Origin: Daphnia carinata | Taxonomy: Eukaryota > Arthropoda > Branchiopoda > Diplostraca > Daphniidae | Assembly (NCBI RefSeq): GCF_022539665.2 | Contig: NC_081335.1 | Span: 4,464,001-4,528,000, forward strand | DNA length: 64,000 bases | Direction: 5' to 3' | Notes under the pieces: model-generated | Told to the model about the DNA's origin: nothing | Seen by the model: only the letters and a program-made list of their open reading frames with translations | The model's database searches: none | Part shown: positions 1-10,335 of the stretch, in pieces | How the letters are laid out: each line of letters starts with the position of its first letter | Numbering within the stretch: the stretch's first letter is position 1 | Made by a program: the position numbers and the translations under genes

Positions 1-243
1 ATAAGACGGCAGATGGATCGTAGCAATACGAGCAATTGAAACCGAAAGCAGCACGAAAGATTTGTTAACAAACACGAAACGTATCCATAGATCGCTACGA
101 GTCAATATAGTTGTCTCTCCACACTCACAATCTCAATGGTACTTATCTAGTTCGATGGACAATAGTTTCAATCGCATCTTGATATAATTATATTGTTTTC
201 AGACTGGGAGAAACGCAAGATCTTCATTATTCCTAAAATTGCA
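1..243. other. 5' flank of first GPCR-like piece
   Basis: No gene could be supported here. A plausible splice acceptor (ttgttttcag) ends at 202, and the reading frame of the next feature is open from that point. An upstream coding exon in or beyond this stretch is therefore possible, but none could be identified. Confidence 0.4.
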
Positions 244-834
244 ATGATGAAAAACATCAGCAGCAACGACAGGGAAGCCCTTCGTTACATTTTCAATCCA
301 AAATGGAACATTCCGTCTTCGCAAAACGCGTTTTTCCATGTTATGAAACTGGTCTTGTCCATCGCCGGATTACTTGTCAACACATCGGCTGTGCTGAACA
401 TTGTTCGCCGTTCTCCGCTTCGAATCACGCCGGCAAATGTTTTTCTGTTGGTGGTCAATTTTCTGTATTCGCCTTTTTTATACGTACCTACCATCGAGTT
501 CATTTGCTCCAATTGGTACCCTATCCAGTCCATTTATCAGTCACAAGTAGCTCTTGTACCTCGTTATTATACGTTCATGAATCTCTGGTTGGTTATGCTT
601 GACAGATACGCAGCCATCAAGCACTCGGTTTGGTATCGAGAAAAAATCACGACACCTGTCGCATGTGGCATCATTTTTCTCAGCTCAACATCTGCGTTTC
701 TTGTGAGTTTTCTAAGCGCAGTCGGATTAGACATTTGCGATTGGTTATACCGGCTCGTTTGTCCTACAGCTTTAGCAATTACGCTTGCCATTCTATGTGG
801 ATTATTCAAAACGATAAAACTGATCTTACACTGA
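244..834 (+). CDS. Class A GPCR-like membrane protein, N-terminal half (copy A)
   Basis: The open frame from the ATG at 244 encodes about 196 residues with five hydrophobic helices. Class A GPCR marks are visible: a G-x-x-x-N pattern in helix 1 (GLLVNTSAVLN), an intracellular loop with L-R-x-x-x-x-N-V-F entering helix 2, and L-D-R-Y-A-A-I at the end of helix 3, the DRY motif. Helix 2 lacks the usual Asp. The frame stops after helix 5, so TM6-TM7 are missing from this ORF. A TM6/TM7-like piece lies downstream at 1596-2075, but no uninterrupted spliced frame joining them was found. The frame is open back to an acceptor at 202, so the true start may be in an upstream exon. It could be the 5' part of a split receptor gene, a truncated receptor or a decaying copy. 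The family is assigned by motif only; the ligand is unknown. Confidence 0.5.
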   Translation: MMKNISSNDREALRYIFNPKWNIPSSQNAFFHVMKLVLSIAGLLVNTSAVLNIVRRSPLRITPANVFLLVVNFLYSPFLYVPTIEFICSNWYPIQSIYQSQVALVPRYYTFMNLWLVMLDRYAAIKHSVWYREKITTPVACGIIFLSSTSAFLVSFLSAVGLDICDWLYRLVCPTALAITLAILCGLFKTIKLILH

Positions 835-1101
835 ATGAGACACTCCCCTTTGTACTGTGATTCTTTAGTCAATGGACCGTTTTTGGATTCGGAAATTTAG
901 GGAAAACTAAACTGAAAAAATCAACGGATTTACTTTGAACGCAAGGAGACACGAAGGACAAGTTGATTTCTCCATTTTTGAAATAAAACGGTAAGGAAAA
1001 TAAGGATGTTATTCAATGCGCAAACTCGGTAAAGAAGGCAATGCAAAAAAAAGGAGGCGTCAATGTAACTAAGCGATTTGGTAAAAGAATAGATCGTACT
1101 A

Positions 1102-1291
1102 GTGAATCTATTTAAGCAGAACAAGGACCTAATACAGCGTCACTTGTGGAAAAGATCCAAAAGAAACAACACCCCCACAAAAAGAAAAGTAAATAATAAA
1201 AGGAAATTGACTGACCAAAACTATAGCGAAGCAACACGTCCGTTCACCTTAAAATCGCTTAGATTCATGGTTACTCGCCCAAATCAAACGG
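1102..1291 (+). CDS. Possible basic loop exon of GPCR-like copy A
   Basis: A Lys/Arg-rich open stretch ends at a good donor (caaacg|gtaagc). It resembles a cytoplasmic loop between helices 5 and 6. Related DNA ending in the same kind of donor occurs at about 2885-3131 and about 8700-8951, always just upstream of the TM6/TM7-like piece. That argues for a shared ancestral exon. The homologous stretch in this copy is open in only one frame, and the copy near 3 kb has several stops, so it may no longer be coding. Confidence 0.25.
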
Positions 1292-1595
1292 TAAGCAACA
1301 GGAGAGTCACTGATTTAGAGTGCTATTAACCACACCACACCACACCACACGTCAATCACGTCACAACTTTAATAACCATAATCGTTCCTCGAGAAAGCCA
1401 CTGGATTTTATTGCACGCGGATTTCAAAGATGGCCAATTCGAATGGACAAGACAATATTCCTTGCGTGTCTAATACGTCAGATGGAAAAAATCTCGTCTG
1501 CTTTAGTAATTTATTTTTTACTTCTCTTTTGAGCTTGCTCTTTCTTTAACTCTGGCTGAATCTTTTCGTTTTGGTTTTAACACTAACGCCGATTA

Positions 1596-2075
1596 TGCAA
1601 AGGCGTCATCTTCATAGCGTGCACCGCGGCCAACTTGTTCACCTATCGATACAGGAAAGCAGCACCTTGTAAAAGCTGGGGGTTTGATTGTCCGACCACT
1701 GCTTCTATCACAGACAAAGGTAATGCGACCGTCGCAGATAATGAAATGGTCGAACGCGATGAAGCCAACAACAACGGAGAATCGTCCAACTATTGTACGA
1801 CTTTCAACGACTGGCTTCAGGAAAACTTTGATATTGTTTGGTTACTAGATACCTTGGATGGGTTGCTGTGTTCTTTCGTTGTGTTGACTTACATTTTAGT
1901 CACAGTCTTTTTTTTTTCCTTTGCTTATCGGTTTGCCACTAGACCATGTGAGGATAATAAATTTAGCTGGCTGACATCTTACTCACACGAACTGGCTGTG
2001 GTGATTCCCATTGTCTACGCACCTATGGTATTCCGTATGAGACTTAAGAAATTTTGGCGTGTACCACAACGGTAA
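1596..2075 (+). CDS. GPCR-like C-terminal half, TM6/TM7-like (copy A)
   Basis: The open frame encodes, in order, a hydrophobic helix (VIFIACTAANLF), an acidic Asn-rich loop, a strong hydrophobic helix near residues 80-103 of the frame, and a last helix ending in IPIVYAPMVF followed by basic RMRLKKFW. The P-x-x-Y-x-x-x-x-F arrangement plus basic tail resembles TM7 and helix 8 of class A GPCRs (NPxxY-x(5,6)-F). There is no ATG near the beginning. A possible branch site (cactaac) and a weak acceptor (caaag) lie at about 1581-1601, so this should be an internal or last exon. Candidate AATAAA polyadenylation signals occur near 2450. Two paralogous copies lie at 3401-3916 and 9067-9745. Confidence 0.45.
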   Translation, partial: CKGVIFIACTAANLFTYRYRKAAPCKSWGFDCPTTASITDKGNATVADNEMVERDEANNNGESSNYCTTFNDWLQENFDIVWLLDTLDGLLCSFVVLTYILVTVFFFSFAYRFATRPCEDNKFSWLTSYSHELAVVIPIVYAPMVFRMRLKKFWRVPQR

Positions 2076-3400
2076 AAGAATTCTAAAACGACCAATAAAG
2101 AAATTGGCGATTATGAGAAAGATTTACTGCGTGGAATTGGAAAGCTTATTCAATATCTTTACAATGATGCTTTTTATCTCGTTGTCGTTTAATACCCTAC
2201 CATTATTTAATCTCGTTTTGATAATCATTTACACAATTGATTTTGAAAGAAAATGAAATTTTGTTCGATTTTGACGTCCTTCACATTTATCGTCTATATG
2301 TGGTTAACTGAATGTCACATTAAGTGTTCGCATAATGTTCTCAATTCGTTATACTTCGTGCCGACATTTTAGGGAGCGTATGCTACACGCTCAACTGTGG
2401 ATGTCAAATATCTGTCTTTTGGTTGATTCATGTAAATATTTTCGTACCTAATAAAAATAAATCGTACAACTAACCTCCGCACAATCTCTCATCTTGCACA
2501 TTTTTAAACAGAAAGAGTAAGATAAATGATAAACATTACATTTGTCAGCATCCTGCTTGATTTTCAACTTTTTTACAATTCCGTACGTAAAACTTGATGA
2601 CAACTGTCGCATGCATCAATTATTTGCAGCTTCTTCTGCCTGTCTCAATATATCTAAACACAATCGAATGAGACATACGCGAATAGATAGATGGAGTTGT
2701 TTATCCTGAAGCTTTTTTGCGGTTATTTTCGTTTTTCTATGTGGGTTATTCACAGCAATGACGATATTATACTGATTTAGCCCCATCCAGTTCTATTGGG
2801 ATTCCTGTAATCGAGCTGCCATTATTCTCTATTGTTGTTTCGGAAATTTTAGCGAAACAAAATTAAAAAATCGTGGTATTTCATGCAACGCGCAAACTCG
2901 TCAAAAAAAGATGCAAGAAAACGGAAGGCGCTGGTATCAACGCCAAGCGACTCACAAGGCCAATAGAGCGTCCTAGCAAATCTATGAAATGAGAGCAAAT
3001 ACCTAAAAACAGCGCCACTTCTAAAGAAGATTCAGAAGAAGTAACATCCAAAAAGAAAAAAAACTGAGCGGCGCGAACTATAAGCGAAAGCCAACAACTG
3101 CGTCGAACTCGTTTGATCTTCCAGATCAAACGGTAAGCGATAGAATATATCCATCACGCAATCCTAAAAGTTAAGCAATTAAACAAGCTTTATCGCAATC
3201 AGATTCAACCAAATCGTTTCTTATATCATTTGAATCAACACTGCGCGCAGATTTCAAAGATGACCAATTGCAAGGGACAAAGCATTCTTTTTTGCACGTC
3301 CAACCCTGAATTTAGTAATTTCATCTGCACAAGTAATTTGTTCTTTTAATTTTTCTCTTTCGAACTCGGCCATCGCTAACGGTGCGTGTGTTCTTTACAC
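2076..3400. other. Intergenic, with decayed GPCR-like copy B remnants
   Basis: About 2700-2770 resembles the end of the five-helix ORF of copy A (nucleotide similarity around 780-834). About 2885-3131 resembles the basic loop exon, including a donor-like agatcaaacg|gtaagc. All frames contain stops, so copy B here looks decayed. Nothing else is supportable. Confidence 0.4.
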
Positions 3401-3916
3401 TAACGACAATCATTGCAATCGAAAGGCTTCATCTTTATAACGTGCACTGCAGCCAACTTGTTCGCCATCGTATGTAGGAAGTCCATGTCCTGTGAAAGCC
3501 ACAAAATTGATGCTTCAACCAGCATGGCTACTGAAGAAATCGTTTCCAGTGAAAATATTGAAAACGTCGAACAAGGAACGGTCAAAGACAACGAAAAGAA
3601 ATCATCTGACGATGTCGTCGCCAATGCTAACGCTATGCCCGACCGCTGGAACCCAAAAACTGTTAATGCAATTTTGAAGTTAGATGTTTTGAGCATGACG
3701 CAATTCTCCGTTGTTGGGATGGCTTATGTTTTCGCCGCTGCCCTTTTTATTTTCTTCGCTCATCGATATGGCATTGATGCACATCACGGTGATGAAGCTA
3801 TTTGGGCAACATTTTGGTTGCAAAATCTAACTCTGGCGTTCCCCAGTTTTTACTGTCTTATGGTATTTAATCTGAGAAACAAGAAATTATGGTATGTATA
3901 TCACAAGAAAATTTAA
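3401..3916 (+). CDS. GPCR-like C-terminal half, TM6/TM7-like (copy B)
   Basis: This open frame is paralogous to 1596-2075. It has a first hydrophobic helix (GFIFITCTAANLFAIV), then an acidic loop containing ASTSMATEE, then two hydrophobic helices, the last ending FPSFYCLMVFNLRNKKLW. The Pro-x-x-Tyr and basic tail are kept in the TM7-like helix. The frame has a stop just before the first helix, and the homologous upstream sequence of copy C is interrupted here. This is either an exon reached by splicing or a degenerating copy. AATAAA signals are present near 4263. Confidence 0.4.
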
Positions 3917-5589
3917 AAAGAAAACAAACAAATGACAGAGAAGTTGGCCGTTGGTTGGAACGATTGATTTTGGAACGATTTTTGGTGAGTTCGAATGCTC
4001 TTTGAACATCTTTGCAATGGTAAGCTTCGTAAAACAAAAGAGAATAGAAAATCCCCGTAGTCAGCCGTTTAGAAATGCGTTTTATCTGTTGCTTGTTTTT
4101 TAACATAACGCAGATGAGTGTTTGAAAAAACGCACTTCGCTAACCATTTGCAAAATAATTTTATCAAGTAAATTAAAATCTCGTTCGCTTATGGCATTGT
4201 AACACTAAATGTCCGCTTAAATTGTTCCCTGTTCTTTTAAATAACTTTCATTCAATTTTACCTAATAAATAAATTGTAAGAGACATGTGCACTTCAGCCA
4301 ACTGGGGAGTGTCAAATTTCTGAATTTAATGGTTCATGTAAAGATGTCTGTGTCTAATATCAATAAAACAACATTTTTCAACTTTACCCACACAAGTTCC
4401 TATATTTATTTTTGTGAATTTTTCAAAAGTAAGCGGACAATAAAGGATAGAGGTTTAGTGCGCATCCTGCTCTCTTCCGCGATCTTTCCCATGTGCAATG
4501 TGTTACGTCCAATTGCTTGTTCCCTCCCTTATCACTAACAATTTCAGAAAACAAAGGTAAAAAGTGATTAAAAAAATATAGAGCAGCACAAAAATGACGA
4601 ACGATTGATTGAATTACTCTTTTCTCATTGAGCCTAAATGCAATTCAAGACCACTCCAGCTCAAATTGCTGTTTACCTCTAGCAAGTGTCCGACTTAAAC
4701 ATGAAACTTAGAAACACTAACGATGGCCCGTTGCATACACGCCCGAAATTGCAGCCATTAACAGCTTTGCGCCATTAAAAACAAGCTGGGCAATCCATGC
4801 AAGGTTGATGTGCCATCTGGAAAACACCAAAATAAGAATAAGAGGCTGTCAGAAAACCTTCTTTTAAAGCAACGGGACTATGTGTTCGTGCCTTGTCGTA
4901 AAGTAACTGGGATTAAAATTCAAATTTCGAATGCACAAAAGCGAAAAACAACACTCGGAATACGAGGCGTTACGAGCGTTGTATGCTAATCAGTAACCGC
5001 TTTTACAATAGCTACAATAATACGTCCAAAGATCTTAATTGTTAACATGGCCATGATGTGGGCTAATAGCGAGGGATGGAGGAGGGGTTAAGAGATTTGT
5101 AAAATAAAAAGCAGGATTAAATGTTGATGGTTAAGCTCACGATGGCCACATCCGTCATTACGTGCAAACCAGTCACTGCCGCACTATTAATACCACCCAT
5201 CAGTCTCGTCCTAATCCAGTCTCATCAGAACACCAAAAAATCCGCACATTTCAAGCACGATTATTTAGGAAGATGTAAAAGAGCCTTCTCGCATTTTCTC
5301 ACAAAGTAATTCCAGTTCTAATCTGCAATGCAAGTTCAAAAACGAAGGTAACAAGTGCCACTCAGACTTCCTTGGCGCAGACTCGCACAAAAAGTAAAGG
5401 AGTGCGCGAGAGGCCTCTGTAGTACGAGAACCTGTATGAATTGGAGCAATAGTTTCAAATGGGATAAGCAACACTTTGTTTTACAACTCGTCAGAGCATT
5501 CATCTTGAGAAACGAAGGCAGTAGAATCGAACTAGTCGTAAGAGCAACAGCATAGTCGCTTTAAACGTTTCGTTTTTTCTTCCGTCAAC
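3917..5589. other. Intergenic between GPCR-like copies B and D
   Basis: It contains AATAAA-like polyadenylation signals for copy B near 4263. The short ORFs at 4287-4538, 5121-5309 and 5355-5555 show no family motif or membrane segment pattern, and I do not call them genes. Confidence 0.4.
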
Positions 5590-6226
5590 ATGAACAAGGT
5601 AATGTTTACGAAAAAAAAAAGGAACTCAAAAATCGATTATTTAGTTCTTAGTGTTTCAGTTATCTGAGATTTTGAGATTCGTTCAACGTAAATAATTAGA
5701 AAATTTTCTTTTTCATTTATAGTGTATTTCGAAAATCGACAAAAGCAGTCTGATGAGCAAAGAAGAATTTCTTCGAGAAGCGCGTAAACATTACACAACC
5801 GACCTTAACATTTTAGTAATGAGTCCAAAATGTCTCTACTGGGCTTTAGGAATGTCGATTCTCGTTTTATACATAGTGACCATTCTGCGTCATGCCCATC
5901 TCCGCAATCAGCCAACAAACGTGTTCCGATTGGCCATGGCTTTTTCCTATTTGTCATTGTTCCTCCCTGATGTAATTGATTTCATTTACTGGTTTCTATT
6001 TCCTATCAAATATGTTTGCAATGGTTACGCGCCCGTTATCGACGTACCTCCGGCGATCGTGTTTGCCAACGTGATTTTAACCCTCGTCAATTACTATTTA
6101 GCCAGTAAATTCCCCTTGTGGTATGGACGAATGATAACAGCCCGACTTGCATGGCGTGTAGTTACTATCAACTCATTGGCATGCCTGTTCTTCTCATATT
6201 TGTTTTCCTATTTCTGGCGCTGGTGA
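5590..6226 (+). CDS. GPCR-like N-terminal half with micro first exon (copy D)
   Basis: Exon 1 is only 9 nt (5590-5598, ATGAACAAG, then gtaatg). The acceptor atttatag ends at 5722 and exon 2 runs 5723-6226 in phase 0, giving about 170 residues. The product has about four hydrophobic helices. It aligns with copy A across helix 1 to helix 4: LRNQPTNVFRLAMAF versus LRITPANVFLLVVNF, and the helix 3 end NYYLASKFPLWYGRMIT versus LDRYAAIKHSVWYREKIT. The DRY motif is therefore degraded to NYY. It ends at TGA in helix 4. Another frame (6118-6306) continues with a helix resembling copy A helix 5, which suggests a frameshift. A polyadenylation signal AATAAA is at 6337-6342. A truncated expressed protein or pseudogene are both possible. 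Confidence 0.45.
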
Positions 6227-9066
6227 AAACATTTAGAAGTCATGGCATCGTTGTTTACGTTACTATAAATGTAGTCTTGCATTTCGTTCAATATGAGACT
6301 ATCTAATTGGAAATATTTGATGTTTTAAATGTTATAAATAAACTTTAACTATACAAAACGTTTTTGGCAGATTAAAACAAAAAATAAATTTTTTGAAAAT
6401 TACTTTTGTCGTTTAGTTTTCAATTCGACAATAACCTTCAAAGCTGGTATAATCAAATTTAATATACTGGTATGATTAGAACACCATATACCAGTATATT
6501 CTACTCAGCGTCCGTATCACATTTAAATCGTTAACTCGATTAATGCCCAGGAAAAAAAAAAACCATACATCTCGAATGTGAAAGAAATTTTTACAATCTG
6601 TCGTTTCTTGTAATTTGATACATCATCTCTGAATAAGACGATCAATCTCTTACTATAGCAAAACAAATCTGTCCTTCAATCTGAGGTGGCAGCAAGCACA
6701 AGAGTTAAACTCAATGAATACTTAATGCTTCAATCTGATCGTAAGAGAATATCTGCTAGCTGACCAAATGCTTCAGATGATTGTTACACAGCAAAGAGGT
6801 AGATTAAAGTTTCAGTAAAAATCAATGCGACATTGAGAAATAGAAATGATTTTAATAATGCCTCTTCCATACTCGTTTCTTATTAACGCAGATCAATGAA
6901 AGAAGACATCACTATCACAAGTAAAAAGAGAAAAACCAAAGGACTAGCTAATAGTTGCGAATTCACTAACGAATAATATGTCTAGTTACTTTCCCAAGAC
7001 AATGAAGACGGACGGGATTCATCGTAATAACTCACAATCAAAAGACGATATTCTGATTCAAAAATTGGCGTTAGTCTTTCTCAATCCTCTCGTGACTCTT
7101 CGACACTTCCAGAATACTTAACCATTTTATGAACATTTACACTTGAGTGCTAGAAGGCAAAAAGCGCAAATCAAACATACTTTTTACTTCGAGAGCCTTC
7201 CTAATAATCTATATTGCATTGACAATAGAAATTGAAACCAAGATGTAAAAGTAGATTTAAGAACAATAGCACTCACGTCCTATTAGCAATTGATAATTCA
7301 TGCGAGGACAGCAGATGAAGTCGACGTTAGTGATTCAAGGGCTGATCTATCGCCTATCCAACGTCTGACGTTGCACTGTAGATAATGTAGTTGGCACACG
7401 AACACAATTAAACTGTTCACTGCGGCGTAGAAGACACCAACGTTAAGACTAACTTTTGTACCACGCAACGCAAACACCTTAACGACCACTGTCCAACAGG
7501 TGAATAGCAAATCAAAAAGTGAAAAGGGCTGCCAAGGTGACACCAAGTTCGCCCTTCAGCACGTGGAACAAAAAGGACGAAAGGAAAATTCTAACCCTAC
7601 CCACTTTATCTACGCCTTCCTATGCCTGTAAGGTAAATTTCAAGGGTATACAAGGTAGGCGGATTTATTTCGCTTTAAATTTTTCTTTTATCACGGACGT
7701 TTTTGTATGTCCTTGTCTTCGATTGCAACGATAGATCTCATTCAACTAGAATGCGCGCCTCTCGTAATGCTTTCACCGCTTTTACTCGGATTTAAATTCG
7801 ATAATTCACGGTGGGCCTGGCGTGAAATGCATCCCCTTTTTTCGATGTAAAACAATTATTTTAGATATATCCTTTGAACACAAAAAGAATCTACGCCAAA
7901 GAGAGCATTCAATTAAACTGCCAGTGGAAATTCACTTACTGGTGTCTAATGGTCTTGATTGTAAAAAAGTGCAAAACGAAAAGAACTGACGTTATATCCT
8001 TGGGAGTTACTCGACATCGGGCAGCATCATAGTTGATTTGAAATTCATTAGTTGCTGGTTCGAAAAGCCAATGCTACTGCTGTAAAAGACGTATAGCTGA
8101 GATGCAATAATGGACCAAACATCAATTATGTTGATTTGAATAATTAAACGACGTATCGCGGGACAAGCAACAGATTTGGGAACGGTTGGTGTTTGTTTGA
8201 CAGTTCCTGTCCAAATTTGAGTGCTCAATAAAATCAAACTCATATTATTGGCATACATTTACCCTAAATCCGCACATGACCCCTTAGTTCATTTGCATCT
8301 GCATGGAGGGCTTAATGTTGAAAAGCATCAGTACACAGTTTCCGGCTGCTTAATCCCGTTTGGTAAGGTTCGTAGTTGTATACATAGACCCATTAAACAA
8401 AAAGTGCCTTGGTTGATGACAACTCTTTGAACTCTTAGAATTGACAATCTTAATTCTAAGCAGGATCTACTTTGCATTTCGAGAAACGATAACAAATGAA
8501 GTGGCAAACTTTTTAATCCAGGGAGTTTACAGCCTACTAACGATGGCAGAGATGGTTAGCAATCGTATCGATCATGCGTTTACAGCACTTGGGACATAGA
8601 TAACCATTCGATTATGTACACCCCAGAAAAAAAGAACCAAGAAGTCAGTTTATAATGGATACAAAAGACAAACAAGAGATCGGGTAAACGTTCGCCGTGC
8701 ATTTGTGGATATAGATTCACCCAATGCGCAAACTCCATGGAAAGACCTGGGCTAACAACGCGTCTCAACATGTTAACTGTGCCAGCGAGTCTATATAAAG
8801 AGAACAAAAACATAGCAACGGACCACTTTCCTCGGAAGAAAGTTCCAAAAGGAGATGACATCCAGATTTCAAATGTAAGAGGGAAAAATCAACTAGCCAA
8901 CTCTCAACAAATTCCTTCTATACTTCAAATTTGCCCGTGACCTCACCGTTCGGTAAGCCATGAATTAATCTCCTTACATATCTATCGTCCAACTCAGATC
9001 ATCCAATTCAACTATCGTTACATTTAGTTCCATTAAAAAAAAAAAATCACCTGATTTGATTGCATT
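6227..9066. other. Intergenic with possible degenerate GPCR-like fragments
   Basis: It contains the copy D polyadenylation signal (6337-6342) and an inverted repeat at 6461-6500. A minus-strand open stretch at 7298-7546 has two hydrophobic segments and a weak helix-1/helix-2 resemblance to the family. The sequence at about 8700-8951 is homologous to the basic loop exon (open frame 8737-8940, then cgttcg|gtaagc). None of these is a supportable intact gene. Confidence 0.3.
6461..6500. repeat. Inverted repeat, 13-bp perfect arms
   Basis: AATATACTGGTAT (6461-6473) and its exact reverse complement (6488-6500) flank a 14-nt spacer. It lies about 120 bp beyond the polyadenylation signal of copy D. 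It could be a cruciform or hairpin, or the end of a small mobile element. No target-site duplication was identified. Confidence 0.8.
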
Positions 9067-9745
9067 ATGAAGATATCCACTTGTAACGGAGAAGACGATG
9101 TTGCTTGTGCATCCGATATCGAACTGAATAATCTGCTGACTTTAGGTAACTTCTTCCTTTCTTTTATGGCTTTCATGCTCTTTAACTGTGCAGTATATGA
9201 TTTACTAATCTTAGACATAACAATCTTAGCCATTTTGTTTATGACGTGTACCACGATCAACATAGCTGCTTTCTTGTACGAGAGACATGATTACGATGAA
9301 TCCGAAGAAGTTGATCCATCCACTTCCATGGCTACTGGATGCGAAGACACTGCAACCAGCGAGAGGATCGAAACGATGGAACGAAACAAAATCAGCCCAA
9401 AATGAAGAAGAGTCACATTGCATGACGACTGTTGACGATGATCCACTCAACGCTATGCCCAACTGTTGGTACAAGGTTATTGCTAAGGCAATCCGAACAG
9501 GAGATACGTTAATTATTGTGTTGTTTACACTCGTTTCGGTGGCTTATAGTTTAATTGCTAGTCTTCTTCTTCTCTTTGGTTATCGATACGTTACCGGTCC
9601 GTACGAAACCAATCCGTTTAGCTGGATGACACCTTTTATAGAAGGATTGAGTAGCGTGTTTCCACTTGTTTATGGCCCTATGGTGTTTCTTATGGTAAAT
9701 AAGGAAGCACTGTACCCGTCTCGAAAGAAAATTAAAAACGATTAA
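9067..9745 (+). pseudogene. GPCR-like C-terminal half with frameshift (copy C)
   Basis: Frame 1 from the ATG at 9067 encodes a hydrophobic stretch of two helices and the acidic loop (PSTSMATGCEDTATSE) and stops at about 9405. Homology continues at once in another frame, from about 9408 to 9745. That part matches copy B from LNAMPNCW onward, then two helices, then FPLVYGPMVF and a basic tail. The shift falls within the acidic loop. Copies A and B read straight through the equivalent point, so a one- or two-base indel, or a sequencing error, best explains it. The upstream helix region is intact here but interrupted in A and B. Confidence 0.5.
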
Positions 9746-10335
9746 TTGAGATTTCGGATATTGTGAATGAGATTTCAACGGAGAAGTTTCAATGATGACC
9801 ATCTTATAAAAACACGATGAGATGTGGCGGAGACATAAGATAAAAACAATAGATGATTGCCTAGAATTGTGTTTTACCTTTTTGATGTTTCAATTACACG
9901 CCCACTAATCATTCCCATGTTTGCATTCACCACCCTTGTCGTTCGTGTACGATTAACCGCTTGTAACATGTAAATTGTTTGAGAAGACTAATTACAAAGA
10001 TAAGAGTTAATTCAACATGCAAATCACGCGTAATTTTAAACAATTACCTTATAGCTGTTTGCAAAGACACTGAAATTCGAAAGGCGACTATAAGACCACA
10101 TATTATTCTCTTATTAAGTGTTGTCAATCTTAGCCAAACCTATTTTGCATGTATGGTAAGTTTCCTCCGTGAAGATCAATCGCCCAAACGCAGAGTGCCA
10201 TCAATAGTTTTTACATTCAAATCAAATCGTTTAGTCAAGACTGCAGCATCCAAGCGTTGTATTTCGATAACTTAAACAAAACTAGAGACGAAACGGAAAT
10301 TTGAACAATAAATCAATCTTGCTAATCTAATGACG
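9746..10335. other. Intergenic, 3' flanks of copy C and CP1
   Basis: This is convergent space between the plus-strand GPCR-like copy C and the minus-strand carboxypeptidase. I see no gene. The ORF at 9979-10275 has no recognisable motif. Confidence 0.5.

Noticed and set aside
7298-7546. Minus-strand 82-codon ORF with two hydrophobic segments
   Set aside because: The resemblance to helices 1-2 of the GPCR-like family is weak and there is no supporting exon, so it is mentioned only as possible debris.
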